Shown here: piece by piece, positions 1 through 8,570 of the stretch | How positions within the stretch are numbered: the first letter of the stretch is position 1 | Layout of the letters: the number at the start of each line of letters is the position of its first letter | NCBI RefSeq assembly: GCF_004342605.1 | Contig: NZ_SLZL01000003.1 | Span: forward strand, 62,001-126,000 | DNA: 64,000 bases | Reading direction: 5' to 3' | DNA from: Caulobacter sp. BK020 | Lineage (GTDB): Bacteria > Pseudomonadota > Alphaproteobacteria > Caulobacterales > Caulobacteraceae | Notes under the pieces: model-generated | Told to the model about the DNA's origin: nothing | What the model saw: the letters and a program-made list of their open reading frames with translations, nothing else | Database searches by the model: none | Translations under genes and position numbers: made by a program

Positions 1-723
1 CTTCTGGCGTTCCAGCTCGTCGCCGGCCACCAGGCGATCGACGAAAACCTTGGCGTGCGACAGGCATGACAGGCCCACGACCAGGTAGCAGAAGATCAGA
101 AGTCCGGCCAAGGCCAGCAGGATCGGCTGCTGGCTGGTCAGCAGGACGTAGAGCGAACCGACCACCAGCGGCGTGGTGTAGGCCAGGGCCGCCATCGGCA
201 GGGTCAGCAGGGCGAAGCTGCCGGTGCCGATCATGCCGGCGATCAGGGCGACCACCAGCATGTTCATGTAGACGCTGTGGTCGTCGAGAACGAAGATCGG
301 CAACACGCCCCACAGGCAGCCCAGCAGGCCCGCCTGCAGCGCCACGCGTCGCGCGCCGCGGGCCGAGACGGTGTTCTTGCCGCTCTTCTTGCGCCTGGCC
401 GCCAGCCAGCCGTACAGGCCCAGCAAGGCGTAGCAGACGACGACAGCGGTCCAGAGAAACAGGATGGTCCGGTGCGGACCGGCGAATCCCGCCAGACAGA
501 CCAGCAGGGCGTTGACGATGTTGGCGGTCATCATCACCGGCGTCAGGCGAAGGATGCTGGCCAGCTGCTCCCAGCGGACACGACCGGCCATCGACTCGGG
601 CACGGGCGGCGGCAGGCGCGAAACGATGCGCGACAGCAGGAAGGTCAGCCCGCTGGAGAGCTTCCGTTCGGTCCTGGCCGTGTCCACGTCGTCATCCCGC
701 CCGCTTGCCAGGATGCCCCACAT
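1..723 (-). CDS. Membrane-anchored sensor/signalling protein, N-terminal part (partial)
   Basis: The minus-strand frame is open from an ATG at 723 through the window edge, giving the first 241 residues. About 70 polar residues, including a run of acidic DDDVD, are followed by several hydrophobic spans (near residues 72-90, 98-115, 140-160, 165-205) and then the start of a cytoplasmic helix (ELERQK). This layout is usual for a membrane sensor region that precedes a GGDEF/EAL or histidine-kinase output domain, but the output domain lies outside the window. Caulobacter c-di-GMP proteins have this look; that is inference. There is no clear Shine-Dalgarno sequence before the ATG. Confidence 0.6.
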   Translation of the reverse strand, partial: MWGILASGRDDDVDTARTERKLSSGLTFLLSRIVSRLPPPVPESMAGRVRWEQLASILRLTPVMMTANIVNALLVCLAGFAGPHRTILFLWTAVVVCYALLGLYGWLAARRKKSGKNTVSARGARRVALQAGLLGCLWGVLPIFVLDDHSVYMNMLVVALIAGMIGTGSFALLTLPMAALAYTTPLVVGSLYVLLTSQQPILLALAGLLIFCYLVVGLSCLSHAKVFVDRLVAGDELERQK

Positions 724-737
724 CCCACGCGCCAAGC

Positions 738-764
738 TAACCGGGGTTCCTGAAACGCCGGTTA
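738..764. promoter_or_regulatory. Inverted repeat with CtrA-like GTTAACC half-site
   Basis: TAACCGG (738-744) and CCGGTTA (758-764) form an inverted repeat just upstream of the partial membrane protein, and GGTTAACC-like sequence is embedded in it. CtrA half-sites contain TTAACC, but the TTAA-N7-TTAA spacing is not met here. A protein-binding site or a small hairpin are both possible. Confidence 0.25.
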
Positions 765-784
765 ACCGTAGGCGCCGCGCGCAC

Positions 785-822
785 GAAAAAAGCCCGCCAT
801 CCCAAGGAGATGGCGGGCTTTT
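785..822 (-). terminator. Rho-independent terminator of typA
   Basis: An 11-bp stem, AGCCCGCCATC (791-801) with GATGGCGGGCT (809-819), is flanked on the typA-distal side by an A run on the plus strand, which reads as a U run after the stem on the minus strand. It lies 37 nt downstream of the typA stop codon. Confidence 0.85.
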
Positions 823-855
823 GACCGTCCGTTCCCGGATTGCTCCAGGCGCCGA

Positions 856-2691
856 CTATTCTTCCTTGACGCGACGCTTGCGGAACGACGGGTTCAGCAC
901 CTGCTTGCGCAGGCGGATGTTCTTGGGCGTCACCTCGACCAGCTCGTCTTCCTCGATGTAGGCGATCGCCTGTTCCAGGGTCATGCGGCGCGGCGGGGTC
1001 AGGCGGATCGACTCGTCCTTGCCCGAGGCGCGGACGTTGGTCAGCTGCTTGGCCTTCATCGGGTTGACGTCGAGGTCGTCCTGGCGGGCGTTCTCGCCGA
1101 TGATCATGCCCTGATAGGTCTTCTCGCCGGCCCCGACGAACATCACGCCGCGCTCTTCCAGGTTCCACAGCGCGTAGGCCGCGGTTTCACCGTCCGAGTT
1201 GCTGATCAGCACGCCCTTGCGCTGCTGGTCGATGGCGCCCTTGTAGGGCTCGTAGTGGCTGAACACGCGGTTCAGCACGCCCGAGCCGCGGGTGTCGGTC
1301 AGGAACTCGCCCTGATAGCCGATCAGCGAACGCGAGGGGGCGGTCAGCTGGATGCGGGTCTTGCCGGCGCCCGACGGGCCCATGTCCCGCAGCTCGGCCT
1401 TGCGCAGCGACAGCTTCTCGATGACGATGCCCGAGAACTCGTCGTCGACGTCGATCATGACGTCTTCCATCGGCTCCAGGCGCTTGCCCGTTTCCGGATC
1501 GGTCTGGAACACCACGCGCGGACGGCTGATCGACACCTCGAAGCCTTCGCGACGCATGTTCTCGATCAGCACGCCCAGCTGCAGTTCGCCGCGGCCGGCC
1601 ACCTCGTAGGCGTCGCCCTCGGTGCTCTCGGTCACCTTGATGGCGACGTTGGATTCGGCTTCCCGCAGCAGGCGGTCGCGGATCACGCGGCTTTGCACCT
1701 TGTCGCCTTCGCGGCCGGCCAGCGGGCTGTCGTTGACCGAGACGGTCATCGAGATGGTCGGCGGATCGATCGGCTGGGCGGGCAGGGCCTCGTTGACGTC
1801 CAGGGCGCACAGGGTGTCGGCCACGGTGGCCTTGGACATGCCGGCGATGGCGACGATGTCGCCGGCCTCGGCGCCCTCGTCGATCGGCTGGCGCTTCAGG
1901 CCCCGGAAGGCCAGCACCTTGGTGATGCGGCCGCGCTCGATTTCCTTGCCGTTGCGGTCCAGGGCCTTGATGGCCATGCCGGGAACGGCCTTGCCGCTTT
2001 CGATGCGGCCGGTCAGCAGGCGGCCCAGGAACGGATCGGATTCGATCAGCACGTTCAGGATCTGGAACGGCTCGTCCTTCTTCTCGATCTGCTTGGGCTC
2101 GGGCACATGGCGGACGATCAGGTCGAACAGGGGGGCGAGGTTGTCGTTGGGCTGGTTCAGGTCCAGCGTGGCCCAGCCGGCGCGGCCGGAGGCGTAGATG
2201 TGCGGGAAGTCCAGCTGCTCGTCCGTGGCGCCGATGGCGGCGAACAGGTCGAAGGCGGCGTTGTGCACGCGGTCCGGATCGGCGTGGGCGCGGTCGACCT
2301 TGTTGATGCAGAGGATCGGGCGCAGGCCCATCTTCAGCGCCTTGGTCAGCACGAACTTGGTCTGCGGCATGACGCCTTCCTCGGCGTCGACCAGCAGGAC
2401 GCAGCCGTCCACCATGCCCAGGATGCGCTCGACCTCGCCGCCGAAGTCGGCGTGGCCGGGGGTGTCGATGATGTTGATGCGGGTCTCGCCCGCCTCGCCG
2501 TTCCACAGCACGCTGGTGCACTTGGCCAGGATGGTGATCCCGCGCTCGCGCTCCTGGTCGTTGGAGTCCATGGCGCGCTCGGTGGTCGCCTCGTTGGCTC
2601 GGAACACGCCCGACTGGGCCAGCAGCTGATCGACGAGGGTGGTCTTGCCATGATCGACGTGCGCGATGATGGCGATGTTTCGCATGGACAT
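856..2691 (-). CDS. typA: Ribosome-associated translational GTPase TypA/BipA
   Basis: This 611-aa protein has the family's normal length. The GTPase motifs are intact: G1 AHVDHGKTT (residues 10-18), G3 DTPGH (76-80) and G4 NKVD (130-133), followed by EF-G-like domains III and V and the TypA-specific C-terminal region. TypA is an EF-G relative that binds the ribosome under stress and aids 50S assembly. Two in-frame ATGs occur (MSM); the upstream one is used. The gene is monocistronic, with a terminator after it and about 500 bp of non-coding DNA upstream. Confidence 0.97.
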   Translation of the reverse strand: MSMRNIAIIAHVDHGKTTLVDQLLAQSGVFRANEATTERAMDSNDQERERGITILAKCTSVLWNGEAGETRINIIDTPGHADFGGEVERILGMVDGCVLLVDAEEGVMPQTKFVLTKALKMGLRPILCINKVDRAHADPDRVHNAAFDLFAAIGATDEQLDFPHIYASGRAGWATLDLNQPNDNLAPLFDLIVRHVPEPKQIEKKDEPFQILNVLIESDPFLGRLLTGRIESGKAVPGMAIKALDRNGKEIERGRITKVLAFRGLKRQPIDEGAEAGDIVAIAGMSKATVADTLCALDVNEALPAQPIDPPTISMTVSVNDSPLAGREGDKVQSRVIRDRLLREAESNVAIKVTESTEGDAYEVAGRGELQLGVLIENMRREGFEVSISRPRVVFQTDPETGKRLEPMEDVMIDVDDEFSGIVIEKLSLRKAELRDMGPSGAGKTRIQLTAPSRSLIGYQGEFLTDTRGSGVLNRVFSHYEPYKGAIDQQRKGVLISNSDGETAAYALWNLEERGVMFVGAGEKTYQGMIIGENARQDDLDVNPMKAKQLTNVRASGKDESIRLTPPRRMTLEQAIAYIEEDELVEVTPKNIRLRKQVLNPSFRKRRVKEE

Positions 2692-3017
2692 GGAGAAGGC
2701 GAACTTTCGGGAGGAAACAGATGGGGTTTGACGCTGCGCGCGTCAGGCGCGCGGCTTTTACGCGACTGCGCGGCGTTTATCCACCCCACCCTTGAGCGAC
2801 ACATTGGCCAGGAAACCGGTGTCGGCTTCAAACCCCTTAAATTCATAGGGTTTGCGAAAGTTGCGCTCAGGTGTCGTTTCTTTGGCAACTAATTGTGCGC
2901 CGCAGCATTGATCCCGGAATCGGTCAAGCTTGGAGAGCAGCGTTCTCTGGCCCTTGTGTTACAAAGGGTTTCAGCTTGCGGGCTCCAAAAAAAGACAGCG
3001 TTGTCCGCTGATTTTGC
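2692..3017. other. Non-coding upstream region of typA
   Basis: No convincing coding sequence. It should hold the typA promoter on the minus strand, and AT-richer patches occur around 2835-2885. An imperfect hairpin (CCTTGT with ACAAAGG) lies near 2951-2968. An 88-codon minus-strand ORF in this gap is basic and low in complexity, and was not accepted. Confidence 0.4.
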
Positions 3018-3046
3018 TTGATCGATTTCGCAGCGCACCCTATAAG
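3018..3046 (+). promoter_or_regulatory. Sigma70-type promoter for candidate sRNA
   Basis: A -35 box TTGATC (3018-3023) and -10 box TATAAG (3041-3046) are separated by exactly 17 nt. The predicted start near 3052-3054 falls just before the first hairpin of the candidate sRNA. Confidence 0.6.
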
Positions 3047-3052
3047 CAACCT

Positions 3053-3134
3053 GTGAGGCGGCGCTGCCGCCTCTGCCCTTCCTGGGCGTTTCCTCCCTAA
3101 TGAACTGCCCGGCTTTCGAGCCGGGCTTTTTTTT
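3053..3134 (+). ncRNA. Candidate small regulatory RNA (about 80 nt)
   Basis: The segment has a promoter at its 5' end and a strong intrinsic terminator at its 3' end, and no ORF. Predicted structure: hairpin 1 GAGGCGGC/GCCGCCTC (3055-3062 with 3066-3073), small hairpin 2 GCCC/GGGC (3075-3078 with 3084-3087), a single-stranded stretch 3088-3106 that contains CCTCCC, then the terminator hairpin with eight T. A free CCTCC is complementary to Shine-Dalgarno sequences and is a hallmark of several alphaproteobacterial trans-acting sRNAs. The exact family is not recognised. Confidence 0.6.
3107..3134 (+). terminator. Strong intrinsic terminator of candidate sRNA
   Basis: A perfect 8-bp stem, GCCCGGCT (3107-3114) and AGCCGGGC (3119-3126), has a stable TTCG tetraloop and is followed by eight T residues (3127-3134). 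No plus-strand protein gene ends nearby, so the terminator itself argues for a short RNA gene upstream. Confidence 0.85.
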
Positions 3135-3209
3135 GCCCGTGACCTGGGCGAACCCAGGGCCAATGGCCGCGTTCGGAGCTTTTCCCTCAAGAACCGGAAC
3201 GTGGGCGTT

Positions 3210-4130
3210 TTAAAGCAGCGCGGTCCAGTCGCTCTGGACCAGGCGGGCCGCCACCGACTCGATGTCCGCCTTCAGCCGCGCCAGGCCGTCCGTCGGCTCG
3301 CGGGTCGTCTCGTTCATATAGAGCACACGGTTGATCTCGACCTGGATGGCGTGGGTCCGCCGCGACGGGCGGCCATAGTGCTCGGTGGTGTAGCCGCCGG
3401 CGTAGGGCGCGTTGCGGGCGACGCGATAGCCCAGGCCCTCCAGGGTCTTCTCCATCAGCGTGGTCAGTCCGGGGCCGCAGGCCGAGCCGAAGCGGTCGCC
3501 CAGCACGATGTCGCACGGCCCGCCGCCGCGCGCGCGGTGTCCTCGCGCCGCCGCCGCCGGCATCGAATGCCAGTCGACCAGGATCGCCAGGCCGTGGGCG
3601 TTGCGCGCCTGGGCCAGCAGGCGGTCCAGCGCGTCGTGATAGGGGCGGTGGGCGGTCTCGATGCGAACCTTGGCCTCGGCGAAGGTCAGCTTGCGAGCAT
3701 AGATCGGACGCCCCTCGCCGGCCACCCGGGCGATGGCGCCGAGCCCCGCCGCGACACGCGCCGTGCGGGCCTGGACGAAGTCGGGCAGGACGTCCTCGAA
3801 CATCGCCGGGTCCAGCTCCCAGGCGTCGCGGTTGAGGTCGATATAGGCCCGGGCCAGTCGGGCGCGGATCACGCAGACCCCAAGCGCGGGCGCGTCGGCG
3901 ATCAGGTCGTCGACGAAGGCGTCTTCCGAGCCGCGCAGGTCCTGGGCGGCTAGCCGGGCGGCGGCCATCATGTCGGGGGGATAGAGGCGTCCGGAATGGG
4001 GCGAGGCGAACACCAGCGGCGTGGGCGGCGGTTCGCCTTCGCCGCGGGCGCGCATCACCTCGAAGGCCGGCGAGAAGCCGTGCTCCGCCGTCGTCGGCGT
4101 TTTCGAAGCGATCGGCTCCCATGCGGTCAT
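3210..4130 (-). CDS. N-formylglutamate amidohydrolase family protein
   Basis: This 306-aa protein belongs to the N-formylglutamate amidohydrolase (FGase) family, zinc-dependent amidases that release formate from N-formylglutamate at the end of one histidine-degradation route. Recognisable blocks are FASPHSGRLYP near residue 41, the RDAWELDP block, YHDAL, VDWHSMP, and the C-terminal QVEINRVLYM. No other hut genes are adjacent, so the true substrate may be another N-acyl amino acid. It is divergent from cpdR. Confidence 0.85.
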   Translation of the reverse strand: MTAWEPIASKTPTTAEHGFSPAFEVMRARGEGEPPPTPLVFASPHSGRLYPPDMMAAARLAAQDLRGSEDAFVDDLIADAPALGVCVIRARLARAYIDLNRDAWELDPAMFEDVLPDFVQARTARVAAGLGAIARVAGEGRPIYARKLTFAEAKVRIETAHRPYHDALDRLLAQARNAHGLAILVDWHSMPAAAARGHRARGGGPCDIVLGDRFGSACGPGLTTLMEKTLEGLGYRVARNAPYAGGYTTEHYGRPSRRTHAIQVEINRVLYMNETTREPTDGLARLKADIESVAARLVQSDWTALL

Positions 4131-4308
4131 GCGCTTATTGTCGCGGCCTCGCGGTTCCGGGTCAAACGCTGACGGTCCGCGGTATAATGTGGTGGAGGCG
4201 TGGGCCTGGCTTTAGCTGTGGACAGCGCGGGCCGGGTTCATCCCCGATTTACCGTCTTTCACTAGATTCTCACTTCCAAATCCCGCCTGTCGCCTGGAAA
4301 CTGACCGC

Positions 4309-4665
4309 ATGGCCCGCATCCTCCTCGCCGAAGACGATGATTCCCTCCGCGGGTTCCTCGCCCGCGCCCTTGAGCGCGCCGGCTTCGAGGTCACCGCCTG
4401 CGCCGACGGCGAAGAGGCGGTCCAGCACTTGGACACGCCCTGGGACCTGCTGCTGACCGACATCGTCATGCCCGGCATGGACGGCATCGAGGTGGCCCGT
4501 CAGGCCGCCGCCCGCGACCCGTCGCTGCGCATCATGTTCATCACCGGTTTCGCCGCCGTGGCCCTGTCCGCCCAGGACCGCGCGCCGGCCGGCGCCAAGG
4601 TGCTGTCCAAGCCCGTGCACCTGCGCGACCTCGTCTCCGAGGTCGAAAAGATGATGGCCGCCTAA
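4309..4665 (+). CDS. cpdR: Single-domain response regulator CpdR
   Basis: A 118-aa stand-alone receiver domain with no output domain. The phosphoacceptor is D51 (TDIVMPGMDG), the acidic pocket E8-D9-D10, and the conserved Thr/Lys pair T79 and K101 (SKPVHLRD). Length and sequence match Caulobacter CpdR, which in its unphosphorylated form primes the protease ClpXP for substrates such as PdeA and for RcdA docking, and so controls CtrA and TacA turnover; phosphorylation through CckA-ChpT switches it off. No terminator is evident before the downstream tRNA. Confidence 0.95.
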   Translation: MARILLAEDDDSLRGFLARALERAGFEVTACADGEEAVQHLDTPWDLLLTDIVMPGMDGIEVARQAAARDPSLRIMFITGFAAVALSAQDRAPAGAKVLSKPVHLRDLVSEVEKMMAA

Positions 4666-4692
4666 TTTTTTGGGAGGTCGCCGAAAGGCGGG

Positions 4693-4721
4693 TTGCGCGA
4701 CGGCCAAGCCGCCGCTATACC
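4693..4721 (+). promoter_or_regulatory. Promoter of tRNA-Val
   Basis: TTGCGC (4693-4698) and TATACC (4716-4721) are spaced by 17 nt, placing a start about 45 nt upstream of the mature tRNA 5' end. Confidence 0.55.
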
Positions 4722-4774
4722 CCCACACCTTCCCGCCCGGGACGCTTCTTGAAGCGCTTCCAGGCCGCTTTGGC

Positions 4775-4849
<75 letters not shown>

Positions 4850-5195
4850 TTCCTTCTCTCCCTTTAGGTCAACGCGCTCCGCGCCTTAGCGCCAAGGGGC
4901 TCGGGATGAGATTTTCGCAAATATCGCGTCACGAGCAACGCTAGTCGCTTGTGGTTTGGGCGCGACGGGGTTGAGGCGGCGCCGCTGAGACAGGTTCGGG
5001 CTCAAGCCCTCTTGCGTCCCTCGATCAAGCCCCAGGGACGCACCTTCTTGATCATGCTCAAAGGCTTGCGTCGACAGCACACAGGGCTCGCGCAGCATCG
5101 ATGATCCGGTTCCCGGATCCTAAGTCGTTTTTCCGACGAAATGGTCGAAATGTGGCGCCTTGGCCACACCTGATTTCGCAACTGGCGCGTTTGTC
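4850..5195. other. Non-coding region upstream of ompA2
   Basis: About 350 bp without a convincing gene. A small inverted repeat, GATCCGG-TTC-CCGGATC, lies at about 5103-5119. The stretch probably holds the ompA2 promoter and a long 5' leader. Overlapping minus-strand ORFs here have no protein-like composition. Confidence 0.4.
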
Positions 5196-5228
5196 GTCGT
5201 GAGGTCGCTCCCAAGCCGACCTCACGAC
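5196..5228 (+). promoter_or_regulatory. Stable hairpin in the ompA2 5' leader
   Basis: A perfect 12-bp stem, GTCGTGAGGTCG (5196-5207) with CGACCTCACGAC (5217-5228), has a 9-nt loop. It ends 21 nt before the ATG and just ahead of the AGAGGG Shine-Dalgarno (5237-5242). In E. coli, 5'-leader stem-loops stabilise ompA mRNA; a similar role here is inference. A dyad operator is the alternative. Confidence 0.55.
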
Positions 5229-5249
5229 ATTCATGTAGAGGGTTGCATC

Positions 5250-6464
5250 ATGAAATTCCGGTTGCTGGCTGGTGTCGCGACGCTTGCGCTGTGCGCCGCG
5301 TCGGGCGCCTCCGCCCAAAGCGCATTGAGCGGATGGTACGTCGCCGGCGACGTCGGGTACCATACGACCGACGGCGTCAAGGCCTCGTCGTCCACCGGCG
5401 CGTCCGACTGGACGTTCTCCACCAAGGACGACTGGGCGGCGTTTGGCCGTCTCGGCTACAAGCTGACCCCGAACTGGCGCGTCGAGGGCGAGTACGGCTA
5501 CCGCTCGGGCGACATCAAGAGCGTCCGCGGTTCGGCGGCTGATCCTCAGCCGATCGGCCTGTGCACCGCCGGCGTCGAGCGCACCGCGGCCGCCCCGACC
5601 TGCGGCAAGCCGAATGGCGACCTGAAGGCCACCACCCTGATGGCCAACGTCATCTATGACTTCCTGCCCGATTCCAGCTGGCGTCCGTTCATCGGCGCCG
5701 GCGTCGGTACGGCCTGGGTCCACAACAAGGTCTACGGCCAGCTGTCGGGCGTGCCCGCCGGCGCCGCGCAGTTCCAGAACACCAGCTTCGACGACGTCGA
5801 CCAGGCCCTGGCCTACCAGGGCATCCTGGGCATCGCCTGGGATTTCGCGCCGAACTGGTCGCTGGACCTGACCGGCCGCTATCTGCAGACCGACGACCTG
5901 CAATGGGGTTCGGTGACCACCAATGTCGGCGGTCCAGGCCACTTCGGCGCGGTGACCGACGTCGGCACCTACGAAGGCAAGTACAAGGACACCTCGCTGA
6001 CGCTGGGCGTCCGCTACACCTTCGGCTCGCCGCCGCCTCCGCCGCCCCCGCCGCCGCCTCCGCCCCCGCCGCCCCCGCCGCCGGAACCCCCGCCTCCGCC
6101 GCCTCCGCCGCCGCCGGCCCCGGCCTACGAGGCGCGTGAGTTCGTGGTCTACTTCCCGTTCGATCAGTACGTGCTGACGCCGGAAGCCCAGGCCGTGGTC
6201 TCGCAAGCGGCCGACTACGCCAAGGGCGGCAACGCGACGAAGATCACCGTGGTCGGCCACACCGACACCTCGGGCTCTCCGAAGTACAACGCCAAGCTCT
6301 CCGAGCGCCGCGCCAAGGCCGTTGCCGACGCTCTGGTCGGCGCCGGTGTCGCCGCCACCACCCTGGCGGTGGACTGGAAGGGCGAAAGCGAACCGGCCGT
6401 CGCCACCGGCGATGGCGTGAAGGAACCGCTGAACCGCCGTTCCACGATCTCGATCAACTTCTAA
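5250..6464 (+). CDS. ompA2: OmpA-family outer membrane protein (OmpA2-like)
   Basis: This 404-aa protein has a signal peptide (MKFRLLAGVATLALC, cut after ASGASA near residue 22), an 8-strand OmpA-type beta-barrel (about 25-258) ending in VRYTF, a polyproline linker of nearly 30 prolines (about 261-292), and a C-terminal OmpA peptidoglycan-binding domain with the GHTDTSG and LSERRAKAV motifs. It ties the outer membrane to the cell wall. The start was set at 5250 because AGAGGG sits 7 nt upstream and a signal peptide begins there, rather than at an upstream in-frame ATG (5160). Gene order after cpdR fits Caulobacter OmpA2, from memory. Confidence 0.9.
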   Translation: MKFRLLAGVATLALCAASGASAQSALSGWYVAGDVGYHTTDGVKASSSTGASDWTFSTKDDWAAFGRLGYKLTPNWRVEGEYGYRSGDIKSVRGSAADPQPIGLCTAGVERTAAAPTCGKPNGDLKATTLMANVIYDFLPDSSWRPFIGAGVGTAWVHNKVYGQLSGVPAGAAQFQNTSFDDVDQALAYQGILGIAWDFAPNWSLDLTGRYLQTDDLQWGSVTTNVGGPGHFGAVTDVGTYEGKYKDTSLTLGVRYTFGSPPPPPPPPPPPPPPPPPPEPPPPPPPPPPAPAYEAREFVVYFPFDQYVLTPEAQAVVSQAADYAKGGNATKITVVGHTDTSGSPKYNAKLSERRAKAVADALVGAGVAATTLAVDWKGESEPAVATGDGVKEPLNRRSTISINF

Positions 6465-6489
6465 CGATCGCGATCACGACGAAGATGGA

Positions 6490-6516
6490 GGGCCCGGCGG
6501 CGACGCCGGGCCCTTT
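6490..6516 (+). terminator. Terminator of ompA2
   Basis: A 10-bp GC stem, GGGCCCGGCG (6490-6499) with CGCCGGGCCC (6504-6513), a GCGA loop, then TTT. It lies 25 nt after the ompA2 stop. Confidence 0.8.
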
Positions 6517-6555
6517 GTCCATTCGGGCCCACGATTTCGCGGCTGATGCGTCCCC

Positions 6556-6590
6556 AAAAAGAAAGACGCCCCCGACGGTATCGGGAGCGC
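6556..6590 (-). terminator. Terminator downstream of mnmC
   Basis: Read on the minus strand, CGCTCCCGA pairs with TCGGGGGCG (one G-U pair), and the stem is followed by a T-rich run TCTTTCTTTTT. It lies about 130 nt beyond the mnmC stop codon. Confidence 0.65.
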
Positions 6591-6721
6591 CATCGTCCGG
6601 AAGCCCGAGAGGGCGTCGGGCCCCGGTCAGGCCGACATTCTGGGGCGTCGGCTCTCGTGGCGAACGGCGCCGACCAGGCGCCTTGGCCTTCTCCCGTGGA
6701 CCCGATCATACCGCTCCAGGT

Positions 6722-8539
6722 TTAGGCGCGCGACGAAAATCGCGCGGGTTCCAGCAGGTCCGAAAGGGCCTGCGGCAAGGGTGAAGGGACACCGAGAATC
6801 CGCGCCGCCAGATGCTCGGCCAGAAGCGGCGCCAGACAGAAACCGCGCCCGCCCAGGCCGCCCAGGACGAACAGGCCGTGGGGCGAGTCCGGGACCGCGC
6901 CGGCCAGTGGCAGGTGGTCAGCCGTGGTCGCGCGCACAGCGGCGCGGCCTCGCAGCGGCGCGTCGGACAAGCGGGCGGCCAGGCTGGGGAGGCCCTTGGC
7001 CAGGGCCTGCAGGTTGCGGCGGTCGTCGGCCTCGCGAGCGTCGGTCCTGAGGTCGCCGCGATCGTGGGTGGCTCCAAACAGCACCCCATCGCGCGTGGGG
7101 ACCGCATAGGCCCCGAAGGCGGCGGCGGCGGGAGCGGGTGTCGGGCGATCGGTCCAGGTCGCTTGGCCGCGCACGGGGCGGATCGGGGCGGCGGGCCACA
7201 GCCGGGCCTGGCCGGCGCCTCCAGCCAGCACCACGACGTCGGCCTCGGCCAGCACGCGGTCGTCCGGACCAAACAGCCGCCAGACCTCGTCCTCGCGCGC
7301 CAGCCGGGCGACCTGCGCCAGGATGGCCGGACCGCGCCAAGCCTCGATCACGGAGGCGGGCTCCACCACCAGGGCGTCGACCATGTCCAGGGCGCTGGCG
7401 CCGACGGGTTCGAGCAGCCGCGCGGCGGCCGCGTCCGCGTCGCGCAGGACCATGGCGTCCGGCTCGAACAGGTCCTGGACGGCGACTGCGGCGTGGCGCT
7501 CGCCATCGCGGGGGGCGATCGCCAGCTTCAGCACCCCCCGCGCGATCACCGCCTCGGGCGCCTGAGCGTAGAGGGCGACGGCGCGGGCGAAGGCCTGGGC
7601 GGGCAGGGTGGCGCGCAGACCGCCGCCGGCGTCCAGCGCTGGGGTTACCAGGGCGGCGGGATTGCCGGAGGCTGGCGCCTCGCCGTCGTCGAACACGGTG
7701 ATCTCCAGACCCTCGGCCCGGGCGGCGCGGGCCATGGCGGCGCCGGCGATCCCGCCGCCGATCACCGCCAGGCGGCGCGGACGCGGCGCGGCGGCAGGCC
7801 GGCCGGGCATCACCGCCTCCAGCCGCTCCTTCTTCCGACCGAAGCCGGGGCGCTTGTCGACCCGGAAGCCGGCGGCGGCCAGGCCGCGCCGAACGGCGCC
7901 GGCGACGGTGAAGGTGGCGGCGCGCGCGCCCGGGGCGCTTCGAGCGGCCACGGCGGACAGGATCTCTTCGCGCCACATCGCCGGGTTCAGGGCCGGCGAG
8001 AAGCCGTCCAGGAACCAGGCGTCGGCCGCGCCGTCCCAGGCGGCCAGGGCGTCCTCGACGTCCATCACCGCAAGGTCGAAGGTGGCGTCGAAGCCGGGCA
8101 GGTCGATGCGGTGAAAGCCGCGCGCCCTACCGGGCCAATGGTCGAGCAGGACCTGGGCCGCCTGGCCCAGTTCGGGCCAGACGGCCAGGGCTCGAGCCGC
8201 CTCGTCGCGGGTGATCGGGTGGGCCTCGATCGAGAAGACGTGCAGGCGCTGGCCCCCCTTTTCCGAAGAGGCGGTCTTCTCGCGCCGCCACAGGTCCAGC
8301 AGGGCGGCGATGTTCAGGCCGGTGCCAAAGCCCAGCTCGCCGACCACGAAGCGGTCGCGGCCCCGCCAGGCGGCGGGAAGATCGCAGCCGGCCAGGAACA
8401 CCGCCCGGGTCTCGGCCAGGCCGTCGGCGCTGGAGAAATAGACGTCGCCGTATAGCGCCGACTGCGGCAGGCCGTCGTCGCGCCAGACGAGAGGCGAGGC
8501 GGGGGGCGAGGCGGGAGAAGGGGCGGCGGGATCGCTCAT
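6722..8539 (-). CDS. mnmC: Bifunctional tRNA mnm5s2U34 biosynthesis protein MnmC
   Basis: A 605-aa two-domain enzyme. The N-terminal SAM methyltransferase domain (about 20-245) carries GELGFGTGLN (67-76) and DGFSPALNPAMW. The C-terminal FAD oxidoreductase domain (about 255-600) has the dinucleotide motif VIGGGIAGAAMA and a closing GLGGRGF block. MnmC removes the carboxymethyl group from cmnm5s2U and then methylates it, in the wobble position of several tRNAs. Both halves look intact. It stands alone with its own terminator. Confidence 0.93.
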   Translation of the reverse strand: MSDPAAPSPASPPASPLVWRDDGLPQSALYGDVYFSSADGLAETRAVFLAGCDLPAAWRGRDRFVVGELGFGTGLNIAALLDLWRREKTASSEKGGQRLHVFSIEAHPITRDEAARALAVWPELGQAAQVLLDHWPGRARGFHRIDLPGFDATFDLAVMDVEDALAAWDGAADAWFLDGFSPALNPAMWREEILSAVAARSAPGARAATFTVAGAVRRGLAAAGFRVDKRPGFGRKKERLEAVMPGRPAAAPRPRRLAVIGGGIAGAAMARAARAEGLEITVFDDGEAPASGNPAALVTPALDAGGGLRATLPAQAFARAVALYAQAPEAVIARGVLKLAIAPRDGERHAAVAVQDLFEPDAMVLRDADAAAARLLEPVGASALDMVDALVVEPASVIEAWRGPAILAQVARLAREDEVWRLFGPDDRVLAEADVVVLAGGAGQARLWPAAPIRPVRGQATWTDRPTPAPAAAAFGAYAVPTRDGVLFGATHDRGDLRTDAREADDRRNLQALAKGLPSLAARLSDAPLRGRAAVRATTADHLPLAGAVPDSPHGLFVLGGLGGRGFCLAPLLAEHLAARILGVPSPLPQALSDLLEPARFSSRA

Positions 8540-8570
8540 CCGCCGCTTATAGGGCCGCGAGCGTCCATAG

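Noticed and set aside
1255..2892. 545-codon plus-strand ORF opposite typA
   Set aside because: It is antisense to a conserved GTPase gene and its composition (Gly, Ala, His, Gln-rich) is that of a GC-rich shadow frame.
2924..3190. 88-codon minus-strand ORF
   Set aside because: Basic, low-complexity translation that crosses the terminator and candidate sRNA; no homology seen.
6461..6784. Short ORFs between ompA2 and mnmC on both strands
   Set aside because: They overlap two terminators and have Arg/Pro/Gly-rich shadow composition.
6812..8455. 547-codon plus-strand ORF opposite mnmC
   Set aside because: Antisense shadow of MnmC; no protein-like domains or start signals.
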